This document shows positions 1 to 6,578 of a DNA stretch of 12,210 bases, piece after piece; the first letter of the stretch is position 1; each line of letters begins with the position of its first letter. Below the pieces are notes generated by a model, which saw only the letters and a list, made by a program, of their open reading frames with translations, had not been told where the DNA came from and searched no databases. The DNA comes from Candidatus Woesearchaeota archaeon. Its GTDB lineage: Archaea; Nanobdellota; Nanobdellia; Woesearchaeales; JAUUYB01. The stretch lies in assembly GCA_030590605.1 (NCBI GenBank), contig JAUUYB010000019.1:1-12210 (forward strand). Direction: 5' to 3'. The position numbers and the translations under genes were made by a program.

Positions 1-380
1 ACGCTGATATGATGATAATAGATTCTGCAGCAGGCGTCGGGTGCCCGGTCATCGCATCTGTCACTGGATCGGATTACGCAATAATAGTCACTGAACCAAC
101 ACCTTCCGGGTTCTCTGATATGAAGAAAGCTCTTGAGGTAGTCAATCATTTTAGGATACCATACGGGATAATCATCAATAAACATGATATCAATAAAGAA
201 TACTCAAAAAAAATAGAAGAATTTGCAAAAGATAATTCAGCAGAAATCCTCTCAAAAATCCCTTATGATATCGCATTTGTTGAGGCTTTAGTCAATCTGA
301 CCCCATTGATGATTTATGATAAGAGTTATAAACCTGTGTTTGATAAAATATCAAAAAAGGTCATTGAGAAGGTGATTTGA
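1..380 (+). CDS. MinD-superfamily P-loop ATPase, C-terminal part (5' truncated)
   Basis: The reading frame is already open at base 3 (Ala-Asp before the first Met), so the gene starts upstream of the window and only the last ~125 residues are visible. The visible part contains a Walker-B-like MIIDSAAGVGCP segment, then VTEPTPSGFSDMKKALEVV and a nucleotide-base-specificity-like IIINKHDI. This order is typical of archaeal MinD/Mrp-type ATPases with an inserted ferredoxin domain; in that family the 'GxxCPV' and 'TEPTPSG' blocks follow the ferredoxin insert, which would lie upstream and cannot be seen here. Those proteins are cytosolic and thought to work in Fe-S or redox processes. The stop overlaps the next start by one base (TGATG), so it is translationally coupled to the thioredoxin-like lipoprotein. 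Family assignment is good; the ferredoxin insert and exact role are inferred. Confidence 0.8.
   Translation, partial: ADMMIIDSAAGVGCPVIASVTGSDYAIIVTEPTPSGFSDMKKALEVVNHFRIPYGIIINKHDINKEYSKKIEEFAKDNSAEILSKIPYDIAFVEALVNLTPLMIYDKSYKPVFDKISKKVIEKVI
369..375 (+). promoter_or_regulatory. Shine-Dalgarno site for the thioredoxin-like lipoprotein
   Basis: AAGGTGA lies 4 nt before the ATG at 380, inside the end of the upstream ATPase gene. It fixes the start at 380 rather than the in-frame TTG at 377. Confidence 0.7.
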
Positions 381-796
381 TGTTCAGAAAATTATTCCTG
401 TCCTGCATGATTGTTGCTTTGATGTCATTATATGGCTGCCAACCACCAGAAGAGAGTCAAGAGAGCCCATTATTGACTCATACTATCCAGGTTGATGGAG
501 AGTTTGAAGCAGATGACTGCCTTCAAAGAGGGTTAAAAGATTCAGTGATCATGTTTGAATCAAAATATTGCGGGCACTGTAAAGCAACACTGCCTATTTT
601 TCTGGAAGCATGTAATGAAAACGGCATTGAACCGATAATCCTTGACCTGTCAATATCAGAACAAAGAGAACAGATGGAATCATACGGGATTGAAGTGTAT
701 TACACTCCTACATTCATCTTTGGCTGCAGTTATTATGTAGGAACAAAAACAAAAGAAGGATATTTACAAGTGATCGATGAATATAAGAGTGGATAA
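380..796 (+). CDS. thioredoxin-like lipoprotein (CGHC active site)
   Basis: 138 residues from the ATG at 380. Residues 1-20 form a lipoprotein-type signal (short basic start, hydrophobic core, lipobox LYGC with Cys20 as the predicted lipidated residue). A short Glu/Gln/Pro-rich linker follows. The thioredoxin fold begins near residue 45: VIMFESKYCGHCKATLP (CGHC at 64-67) and a cis-proline region YYTPTFIFG (Pro110). CGHC is the dithiol seen in protein disulfide isomerases and some thioredoxins. The predicted place of action is the outer face of the membrane, anchored by lipid. The next gene encodes a CcdA/DsbD-type membrane carrier, the usual source of electrons for such a domain, so a reductase or isomerase role in the envelope is the likely reading. 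An extra Cys116 near the C terminus and Cys47 and Cys78 are present. Function on specific substrates is unknown. Confidence 0.82.
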   Translation: MFRKLFLSCMIVALMSLYGCQPPEESQESPLLTHTIQVDGEFEADDCLQRGLKDSVIMFESKYCGHCKATLPIFLEACNENGIEPIILDLSISEQREQMESYGIEVYYTPTFIFGCSYYVGTKTKEGYLQVIDEYKSG

Positions 797-797
797 T

Positions 798-1622
798 ATG
801 GAAAATAAAAAGAGATTTATCCTGCTCGGGATAACGATTGCAGTCATTTCAGCTGTTTTTTTCATAACAAAGAACATCTCATCGGATTATCTTGAAACGC
901 TCAGCCTTTCCCTCCCTCTCCCGCTCTTTACATTCTTAATAGCGATCGTCGATGGGTTCAATCCATGCAACCTTTTCATATTGACCCTTCTCTTATCATT
1001 ACTGCTGTCTGCTTCACATTCGAGAAAGAAGATATATGCGGTAGGGTACAGCTGTATCGCTGTGGTATATATATTTTATTTCCTTTTCATGGTAGCATGG
1101 CTGAACATCTTCAAATACATCGGGTTTATTGATCCAGTGAGGATAGGTATAGGGATACTGGCGGTAATTGCCGGGCTGATCAACTGCAAAGAATACTTCT
1201 TTTACAGAAAAGGGATCACATTGATGATCCAGGATAAACATGTCGGGCCGCTCAAAAAAAGGGTACAGCACGTTGCAGACCTTATCAAAAACGGATCGAT
1301 GCCTACATTGATAGGGGCCTCAGTGACCCTGGCTATCTTTTCATCGTTAGTTGAATTACCCTGTACTGCGGGGTTTCCTATCATATACACCGGAATCCTG
1401 ACCGGGATGTCCTTAAGCGGATTTGCATATTATGGGTATCTCTTATTGTATAACCTGATATATGTACTGCCTTTACTCGTGATGATCACAGTGATCGGAT
1501 ATACTTTCAAAGGAAAACAGATTGAAAAAACTACGATGGCCCTAATAAAATTCGTTGGAGGGGCCATAATGCTGATATTGGGCCTGATCCTGCTGTTCAA
1601 CCCGGCATTGATAGGCATCTAA
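798..1622 (+). CDS. CcdA/DsbD-type transmembrane thiol-disulfide electron carrier
   Basis: 274 residues from the ATG at 798, directly after the TAA of the upstream gene; an in-frame ATG at 777 inside that gene would add seven residues, and partial Shine-Dalgarno-like AAGAGTGGA (785-793) favours 798. The protein is hydrophobic, with an N-terminal membrane anchor followed by about six further membrane segments. Two cysteines sit in the contexts expected for the CcdA/DsbD beta domain: DGFNPCNLF (Cys57) and ELPCTAGFP (Cys189), in the first and fourth core helices. In this family the pair carries reducing equivalents from cytosolic thioredoxin to an outward-facing partner. The partner here is very probably the thioredoxin-like lipoprotein encoded just upstream. 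It ends 27 nt from the convergently transcribed amidoligase gene. Confidence 0.85.
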   Translation: MENKKRFILLGITIAVISAVFFITKNISSDYLETLSLSLPLPLFTFLIAIVDGFNPCNLFILTLLLSLLLSASHSRKKIYAVGYSCIAVVYIFYFLFMVAWLNIFKYIGFIDPVRIGIGILAVIAGLINCKEYFFYRKGITLMIQDKHVGPLKKRVQHVADLIKNGSMPTLIGASVTLAIFSSLVELPCTAGFPIIYTGILTGMSLSGFAYYGYLLLYNLIYVLPLLVMITVIGYTFKGKQIEKTTMALIKFVGGAIMLILGLILLFNPALIGI

Positions 1623-1649
1623 TGGGGCACGATTTCGCAAAAATCAGAA

Positions 1650-2999
1650 TCACACATTTCCCACTTTCTCCAGGAGGTCCTTTGTCTTCTCCAGATCCTT
1701 AGGGAATGTTTTCGCGTAGAAGAGAGCCATTTCAGCTGCGTTTTCCTGTGAGATATCCTTATCATCCATGTATCCTTTCCTTTTAGCGAACTTCAGGATC
1801 TGGTCTGACATCGATTGTTTATGCTCTATCATGTCTCCTATCGGCTGGATGATCTTCTGGTAGGCTTTAGGTGTCACGGACTTAGCGAAATTGTAGAATC
1901 GCTTCGCATATTCGTGCATCTGGTCGTTCTCGTAACCGACATATGCGCTCCATGGCTGGAATCGGTTCCTGATCATGCTATGAGGCGGGATATACATGAT
2001 CTCGTTCTCTATCTTGAATGCTTCAGAGATGCCGAAATCTGCAGGGATCACTTCGACAAAATCTCTTTGGATCTTCTTTAAAGCATATTTAAGCAGGACC
2101 GTTATCGCGATGACAGTCGAGATATAGTTCTCATCCATCCCTCTTTGCTCGAGAGTGCCGTGCTTGTTGAGTTTGACAGGGTGCCAACCGATATCGAGCT
2201 TATGAGGGTACATCTCATCGAAGTCGACGTTAGGATCAGCTTTTTTCACTTCAGTTTCCCATCGTTTCCATCTCTTCCTTAATGAGTCGAGAAGATCGGT
2301 AGCAGTCTGCTTATATGGAGGAAGGGCACCCAGCTGCTGGAGCTTAGAGTAAGCGCCGTCCATATATCTTAATTTTTTTCCTCCTCTGTAGACGACCACC
2401 CTGGTGTCTTTAGCGAAATGATTCCCCTGGAAGAAAGGAGAGGACTGTGCGAATAGCGTGAGGATAGGGTCGATGGCGATCTCGAGATTGTAAGATGATA
2501 CCATCGTCCTCTCGAGCTTGCTTTTACGGAGCAGGCGGACTTCCTTGTTCTGAGCATCAAACACTCCTTTTGGCAAAGTGTAATGGTGATGGAAACCGAC
2601 TACCTGGCAGGTGATGTCGACCTTAGGCTTCCCGAAAATCTTCTCTTTAAGTTCATATTTCGGTTTCTGCACCCTAAGAGGCTCGAAGTGTCCAGGATAG
2701 GTCGCGAAAGGATACATATGGAGTCCGTGCTTTTCGCAGATCTCATGAGCTACCTGAATAGACTTGATCATGTCAAGCGCAGGGTTCTCCGGGTTCACAT
2801 CAGGGTAGCATCCGAATTCGATCATGCTCTGGCCGATCTCAGGATGGACATCTATAGAAGGGTCGACTGCTTTTATCTTATTCCTTAACTCAGTCACCCT
2901 ATTGGAAATCATGCCTGCGCTGTCTAGCAGCATGTATTCGGTCTCAAGACCTGTCTTCGAGCGCTTCAAAGGGCGCTTCTCATTGTTGACTTGGTTCAT
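1650..2999 (-). CDS. GCS2-family carboxylate-amine (glutamate-cysteine-type) ligase
   Basis: 449 residues. Family blocks in order: GLETEYMLLD (17-26), EIGQSMIEFG (54-63), a CQVVGFHHHYTLPKG block (131-145) matching the 'H-hydrophobic-H' strand, LTLFAQSSPFFQG (180-192), and TLEQRGMDEN (282-291). These are the glutamine-synthetase-like ATP-binding and metal-binding blocks of the GCS2 (YbdK-like) amidoligases, which join an amino acid carboxylate to an amine with ATP. Family members annotated as glutamate-cysteine ligase often make other products, so glutathione synthesis should not be assumed. The C-terminal ~100 residues are helical, charged and not diagnostic. The start lies inside the upstream hydrolase gene (20-nt overlap), so the two are co-translated in one operon. 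The substrate is unknown. Confidence 0.8.
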   Translation of the reverse strand: MNQVNNEKRPLKRSKTGLETEYMLLDSAGMISNRVTELRNKIKAVDPSIDVHPEIGQSMIEFGCYPDVNPENPALDMIKSIQVAHEICEKHGLHMYPFATYPGHFEPLRVQKPKYELKEKIFGKPKVDITCQVVGFHHHYTLPKGVFDAQNKEVRLLRKSKLERTMVSSYNLEIAIDPILTLFAQSSPFFQGNHFAKDTRVVVYRGGKKLRYMDGAYSKLQQLGALPPYKQTATDLLDSLRKRWKRWETEVKKADPNVDFDEMYPHKLDIGWHPVKLNKHGTLEQRGMDENYISTVIAITVLLKYALKKIQRDFVEVIPADFGISEAFKIENEIMYIPPHSMIRNRFQPWSAYVGYENDQMHEYAKRFYNFAKSVTPKAYQKIIQPIGDMIEHKQSMSDQILKFAKRKGYMDDKDISQENAAEMALFYAKTFPKDLEKTKDLLEKVGNV

Positions 3000-4059
3000 T
3001 TTCTATCTCGATATCGAATATGTTCGTCAAATCACTAGATATCTTCTTCATCTTTCTCTTAAGGGGGTTGTTACGTGACATGTAAATCTTCTTATTTATC
3101 TCCATAGAGCAGATGAAGACATTCGGGAATTTCCCGTTCAGCCATCTGAGTATGAAACCTCCTTTAAATGGGGTGTTCAACAGGACAGGACTATAACCAA
3201 GAGATTGCATCTTACGTTGCATGCTTCTGACAATCGGCTGATAGAACTTTGGGATATATTTCGTTCCGAAGCTCAGATTCGGACGCCCCTCAGTCGGTTT
3301 CATCGAATGCCCGTCTAAGATGATGTTGAACTGGTATGAATCCAGCAGCCTGGTCAGAGCGAAATAGAACTCCCTGTACCCCGCATATATAGCATCGCTC
3401 TCGTTCTTCAGGAGAGGTTCTTTCCATAATGCATTCACCCATTTTTCAGAGTTGTCCACATAGATAGCATTCTTGAGCGCTCGGTTGAAATCTATCACGA
3501 ACCTTGACTGTTTGTTATCTATCCAGATACCTGCTTTCTCCAGGACCAGATTCCTATATAGCCTATCAGTCTCGACATCTTCTTCCCGATACCGTTTATG
3601 GTCGGATATCCACATCTTTTTCTGTATCTCTTCCGGAACCCAGGTCCCAGAATGAATGGTAAGGAGGAGCACATTGAATGCGTCCTTCTTGTAATTGTCA
3701 TAGATGATGACTCCCCTTTTTGTGATAGTCATCTTCACATCCTTATATTTCGGATGAAGGGATTCGAGGTCTCGTTTGACTATCTCCCATAGTTTTCGGT
3801 CATAAAAAAAATTCTTGAAATAAAGCCGATTCCTGTCGCGGTGGAACTCATGGAGCGATCCAAAAAGGAATCTCCCAAGCACCTTATAACTTTTCAGCAT
3901 GGCTACGAAATTAAGATGAGGGTCCTCTTCGATCATGGTTATGATACGCCTCATGAGATGGAACAGGAAGAATCGCTTAGAGATGCCTATTGTCAGGGAA
4001 CCGAAAGTAGGTCTCACTAAGATCGGACTCACCATCTCGACTATCTCTCTGACCTTCAT
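2980..4059 (-). CDS. N-formylglutamate amidohydrolase-family hydrolase
   Basis: 359 residues. The family domain starts near residue 125: LLLTIHSGTWVPEEI (His136, Glu143/144 as the metal-binding HxG...PxE region), DVETDRLY (161-168), RFVIDFNRAL (186-195), IILDGHSM (246-253, His251), LSFGTKY, NTPFKGGFI (295-303) and CSMEINKKIYM (317-327, Glu320). These match the zinc-dependent N-formylglutamate amidohydrolase (HutG-type/aminoacylase-like) family. About 120 N-terminal residues precede the domain, are basic and hydrophobic, and match nothing I recognise. No histidine degradation genes are nearby. The adjacent amidoligase gene suggests instead that the enzyme cleaves an amide related to the ligase product, or frees its substrate. 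A TATA-like box about 27 nt upstream of the ATG suggests a nearly leaderless message. Confidence 0.78.
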   Translation of the reverse strand: MKVREIVEMVSPILVRPTFGSLTIGISKRFFLFHLMRRIITMIEEDPHLNFVAMLKSYKVLGRFLFGSLHEFHRDRNRLYFKNFFYDRKLWEIVKRDLESLHPKYKDVKMTITKRGVIIYDNYKKDAFNVLLLTIHSGTWVPEEIQKKMWISDHKRYREEDVETDRLYRNLVLEKAGIWIDNKQSRFVIDFNRALKNAIYVDNSEKWVNALWKEPLLKNESDAIYAGYREFYFALTRLLDSYQFNIILDGHSMKPTEGRPNLSFGTKYIPKFYQPIVRSMQRKMQSLGYSPVLLNTPFKGGFILRWLNGKFPNVFICSMEINKKIYMSRNNPLKRKMKKISSDLTNIFDIEIENEPSQQ

Positions 4060-4080
4060 CTTTTTGAACTGTAAGTCTAG

Positions 4081-4092
4081 ATTAATAAATGT
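4081..4092 (-). promoter_or_regulatory. TATA-like box for the hydrolase-ligase operon
   Basis: On the minus strand the A/T run TTTATTAAT is centred ~27 nt upstream of the ATG at 4059, the spacing expected when transcription begins at or very near the start codon. No Shine-Dalgarno site precedes that ATG. The box abuts the 12-bp hairpin at 4093-4121. Confidence 0.5.
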
Positions 4093-4158
4093 ATTGAAAA
4101 TCTCGCGCAGAGATTTTCAATCCCAAAACTTGGGTTCGAGAATATAAGTGAACCCCAA
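4093..4158. repeat. cluster of short inverted repeats (tandem hairpins)
   Basis: Three adjacent inverted repeats fill the gap between the DUF368 and hydrolase genes. (1) A perfect 12-bp stem, 4093-4104 with 4110-4121 (ATTGAAAATCTC and its complement), loop GCGCA. (2) A 5-bp stem CCCAA/TTGGG, 4122-4126 with 4130-4134, loop AAC. (3) TTGGGTTC (4130-4137) with GAACCC(C)AA (4150-4158), one bulged C, which competes with stem 2. It could terminate the DUF368 transcript, form an operator beside the TATA box of the downstream operon, or be a small dispersed palindromic repeat. The pairing is visible; function is not. Confidence 0.6.
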
Positions 4159-4175
4159 TTTTTGTTATTGAAATC

Positions 4176-5060
4176 TTACCTTTTCCTGAACAATCCTTCT
4201 ATCAACAGGACGAGGATGAATCCTCCCAGAGCCGCTATTACGAGCGGAGGATAAGTAGTGTAGGCCTCAGCCATACGTATCACAGGCAGCCTTATCGATC
4301 CCAGCATCAATCCTGTCAAGAACGCGAGAGTGTGCGGTCTGAATCTCTTGAGGAGGAAATTGATTAGTCTTGAGAATATGATGATGCCGAATCCTGCTCC
4401 TACACCGAATGTGGCTATCCTCAGGAGGTCAAGATCATGGAGAATCCCTATCAGATATTCATACTGGCCCAGGAGGAGCAGGATGAATGCCCCGGAGATC
4501 CCAGGAAGGATCATCGCGCAGATCGCGATAGCTCCAGAGAAAAGGATCGCTGGATAAGAATGTCCAAGAAATGATCCCATGCTCAAGCCCGCGATGTAGA
4601 AAGCGAACCCGAAACCTGTGACTGTAGCAAGACCTGTCCAGGCATCTATCAGTTTCACTTTTGCGAAAAGGATTATCGCTGATGCCATTATCAGACCGAG
4701 GAAAAATGCGAAAGTGATCCCTGAATGGTCTGTCAGGAGGTAATCTATAACCCCTGAAAAGAAGAATATCGCGAGACCGATGCCCAACCCTAAAGGGACG
4801 AATAGCCAGAAATCAATCCGATTGAAATTGTTCTGCCATTTCCTTCCTTTGAAGAAATCGATGATGAAAGCAATGTTGAGATTGCTTATCGCCCTTATGA
4901 GCCGTTCATATATCCCTGTGATAAGCGCAATAGTGCCTCCAGAGACACCTGGAATCGTGTCTGCCAGCCCCATGAGGATGCCTCTAAGGAAGACGAGCAA
5001 AGATTCAATCGCTTTCTTCGTAATGTATTGTTTTTGTTTTTTCTTTAACATAGTCATCAT
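4176..5060 (-). CDS. DUF368 family membrane protein, probable polyprenyl-phosphate translocase
   Basis: 294 residues, strongly hydrophobic with about eight to nine membrane segments and a basic N terminus. The family signature ADTIPGVSGGTIALITGIYE occupies 33-52 and a second, related copy MILPGISGAFILLLLGQYE occupies 183-201, so the protein shows the internal inverted duplication expected of a transporter fold. Bacterial DUF368 proteins (PopT) have been shown to recycle undecaprenyl phosphate across the membrane; in an archaeon the natural substrate would be a dolichyl-type phosphate used for glycosylation, which is inference. The start overlaps the end of cca by 56 nt; an in-frame ATG at 5051 is an alternative and still overlaps. 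It is very likely co-transcribed with cca. Confidence 0.85.
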   Translation of the reverse strand: MMTMLKKKQKQYITKKAIESLLVFLRGILMGLADTIPGVSGGTIALITGIYERLIRAISNLNIAFIIDFFKGRKWQNNFNRIDFWLFVPLGLGIGLAIFFFSGVIDYLLTDHSGITFAFFLGLIMASAIILFAKVKLIDAWTGLATVTGFGFAFYIAGLSMGSFLGHSYPAILFSGAIAICAMILPGISGAFILLLLGQYEYLIGILHDLDLLRIATFGVGAGFGIIIFSRLINFLLKRFRPHTLAFLTGLMLGSIRLPVIRMAEAYTTYPPLVIAALGGFILVLLIEGLFRKR

Positions 5061-6249
5061 CGAGTATCTCTTTCAATAGCGCCAGAGCGGAGGGGTATTT
5101 CCTCTCGACTTTAGCATAGATCGTCTTGTCCTTGACATAGGTCTCTTTGTAGATCTTCTTGAAATCACTGACAAAATCTTTCATCTCAACAGGAGGGCCT
5201 TTCCATTCCTTGATCTTTGGAAGGGTATCCTCTTTGATCGTGAACCAGAAAAGCGCATCATTTTTCCTGTCCCAGAACCAGCCTTTATCTTTGATCGTGA
5301 AATCGTTATTTATCAGGCTCCTCTCTAAAAATCTGAAGCATTTGAGGAGCTTACTGCCCTCGATATCATCTTTTCCTTTGTCAGGAGCCGCAGTAATAAT
5401 ATGAAGATTCTTTTTCTTGAATTTTTCTTTTATAGACTGGATTGTCACAATTTTTGGTTCGAAGTATTTAGGACCAGGAGATTTCAGGAACTTTTTAGCT
5501 GATGAGATGAGAATCTTGAAATTTTCCACAGATAATGCAGCAGCGACATTTCTCCCTTTCTGGACAGGATCTATGAGGACAAGAGGGCTCTCGAGCTTGG
5601 ATTGATTGACCTCGATATCGATGTTATTGTGATATCCCATTATATCTATCACTTTTCTCTTCTTCCACTTGCTTATTGCTTCTAAGAATTTTTTGAATCC
5701 ACCATAATGCACTATGAGAATCTCGATGCAATATCCGGAGAACCCCTGGATGAATGATTCTGCCCCATATATCCCCTGACTCTTGGCGAATGCTTTTGCG
5801 AGCCTAACCTGGTCAGGATCAATCATATGTTTCTTGACCCATAAAGCGTGCAGAGGGCTTATGTCTGTTATGTTCACTGCCATACCTGAATCCTTGATGT
5901 CCAATATCGGGATGATCTCGAATACGAAATCGTCCTCGATGATCTGGAAATAATCTCTGCTACCATGGACCCTCAATATCTCTTTGAACTCTTTTTTTAT
6001 CGCTTTTTCCGTGATATCAGAAAGCTCATCGCTCCTGTCCTTGAACTTTTGGTAGTTGAACTTGACGAAGATGTCAGCGTCATAGGAATCCTTGAGCCAG
6101 GTATTCTTCTTTGCGCTCCCTCCTAATATGATTTTTGCGCTTGGGACATCGATGCGCTTCATGAAATCATCAATACGCAGCTTCTTCTCTCGCTCCTCCT
6201 TTTGTGTAGGTTTTATGAGCGATAAGGCTTCTTTTAGGATGTTTTCCAT
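5005..6249 (-). CDS. cca: CCA-adding enzyme (archaeal class I tRNA nucleotidyltransferase)
   Basis: 414 residues, close to the usual archaeal length. It adds or repairs the 3' CCA of tRNAs in the cytosol without a nucleic acid template. The nucleotidyltransferase core is clear: GGSAKKNTWLKDSYDADIFV (43-62) with carboxylates Asp57 and Asp59, and the third metal ligand in FVFEIIPI (Glu111). The central domain shows RLAKAFAKSQGIYGAESF (149-166) and GFSGYCIEILIVHYGGF (169-185), and IDPVQKGRNVAAALS (226-240) follows, all characteristic of the archaeal class. The third carboxylate is Glu where the Archaeoglobus enzyme has Asp, a conservative change. It is the first gene of a two-gene operon with the DUF368 transporter, with a TATA-like box 27 nt upstream. 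Confidence 0.95.
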   Translation of the reverse strand: MENILKEALSLIKPTQKEEREKKLRIDDFMKRIDVPSAKIILGGSAKKNTWLKDSYDADIFVKFNYQKFKDRSDELSDITEKAIKKEFKEILRVHGSRDYFQIIEDDFVFEIIPILDIKDSGMAVNITDISPLHALWVKKHMIDPDQVRLAKAFAKSQGIYGAESFIQGFSGYCIEILIVHYGGFKKFLEAISKWKKRKVIDIMGYHNNIDIEVNQSKLESPLVLIDPVQKGRNVAAALSVENFKILISSAKKFLKSPGPKYFEPKIVTIQSIKEKFKKKNLHIITAAPDKGKDDIEGSKLLKCFRFLERSLINNDFTIKDKGWFWDRKNDALFWFTIKEDTLPKIKEWKGPPVEMKDFVSDFKKIYKETYVKDKTIYAKVERKYPSALALLKEILDDDYVKEKTKTIHYEESD

Positions 6250-6270
6250 GGGTATGATAAATCCTTGATG

Positions 6271-6282
6271 GTTATAAAAAGG
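6271..6282 (-). promoter_or_regulatory. TATA-like box for cca
   Basis: Minus-strand CTTTTTATAACC is centred about 27 nt before the cca ATG at 6249, consistent with a leaderless transcript. No Shine-Dalgarno-like site is seen in between. Confidence 0.6.
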
Positions 6283-6366
6283 TTTTGGAATAGCCCAGGT
6301 TTTTGAAAGGATATATTTCTCGTTTAATCAATATGTGTGGATTCTTTTGAAAAAACTGTACGCTAC

Positions 6367-6517
6367 GCCACCACCACCATTGGCGGCAGACGGCCAATCG
6401 CTTCGCGATTGTCCTACTCGCCACAAAGAAACCCGTTGGGTTTCTTGTGCAGGAAATTGTTCCAATTTCCTTGCACTCCGTAGGAGCCTCGGCTCGACCT
6501 GCGCCAGTGGTGGTGGC
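6367..6517. repeat. nested multi-hairpin palindromic element (candidate mobile repeat or structured RNA)
   Basis: A 151-bp block sits between the divergent cca and transporter genes and is richer in G+C than its flanks. A perfect 11-bp outer stem, 6367-6377 (GCCACCACCAC) with 6507-6517, continues as TGGCGGCAG (6381-6389) against CTGCGCCA (6499-6506) with one bulged G. Inside lie: CAATCGC-TTC-GCGATTG (6395-6411); a long-range TCCTAC (6412-6417)/GTAGGA (6480-6485) pairing; a 12-bp stem with one bulged A and loop GTT (6422-6449); GGAAATTG-TTC-CAATTTCC (6452-6470) flanked by TGCA/TGCA; CTCC-GTA-GGAG (6476-6486); and GAGC-CTCG-GCTC (6484-6495). Nearly every base can pair. The rest of the 6250-6578 gap holds only the two divergent promoters. 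No coding potential is credible here. It may be a non-autonomous mobile element, a single-strand recombination substrate or an RNA; I recognise no named family. Confidence 0.7.
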
Positions 6518-6548
6518 TTGCTAAATCGAAAGTGGGGCAATCGAAATG

Positions 6549-6560
6549 CTTTTAATATTG
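6549..6560 (+). promoter_or_regulatory. TATA-like box for the VUT-family transporter
   Basis: CTTTTAATATTG is centred ~25 nt before the ATG at 6579, which supports 6579 as a leaderless start over the in-frame ATG at 6546 that lies upstream of this box. Confidence 0.5.
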
Positions 6561-6578
6561 GGTCTGTTCCGGATAATC

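Noticed and set aside
1625..1645. Bidirectional terminator between ccdA-like and amidoligase genes
   Set aside because: Only a 5-bp stem (GATTT/AAATC) and no T-tract in either direction; too weak to annotate.
4093..6517. CRISPR array
   Set aside because: The hairpins differ in sequence and spacing; there are no direct repeats with uniform spacers and no cas genes.
6367..6517. Integron attC site
   Set aside because: It folds like one, but no integrase, cassette array or recognisable R/L box core sites are present, so a named call is not supported.
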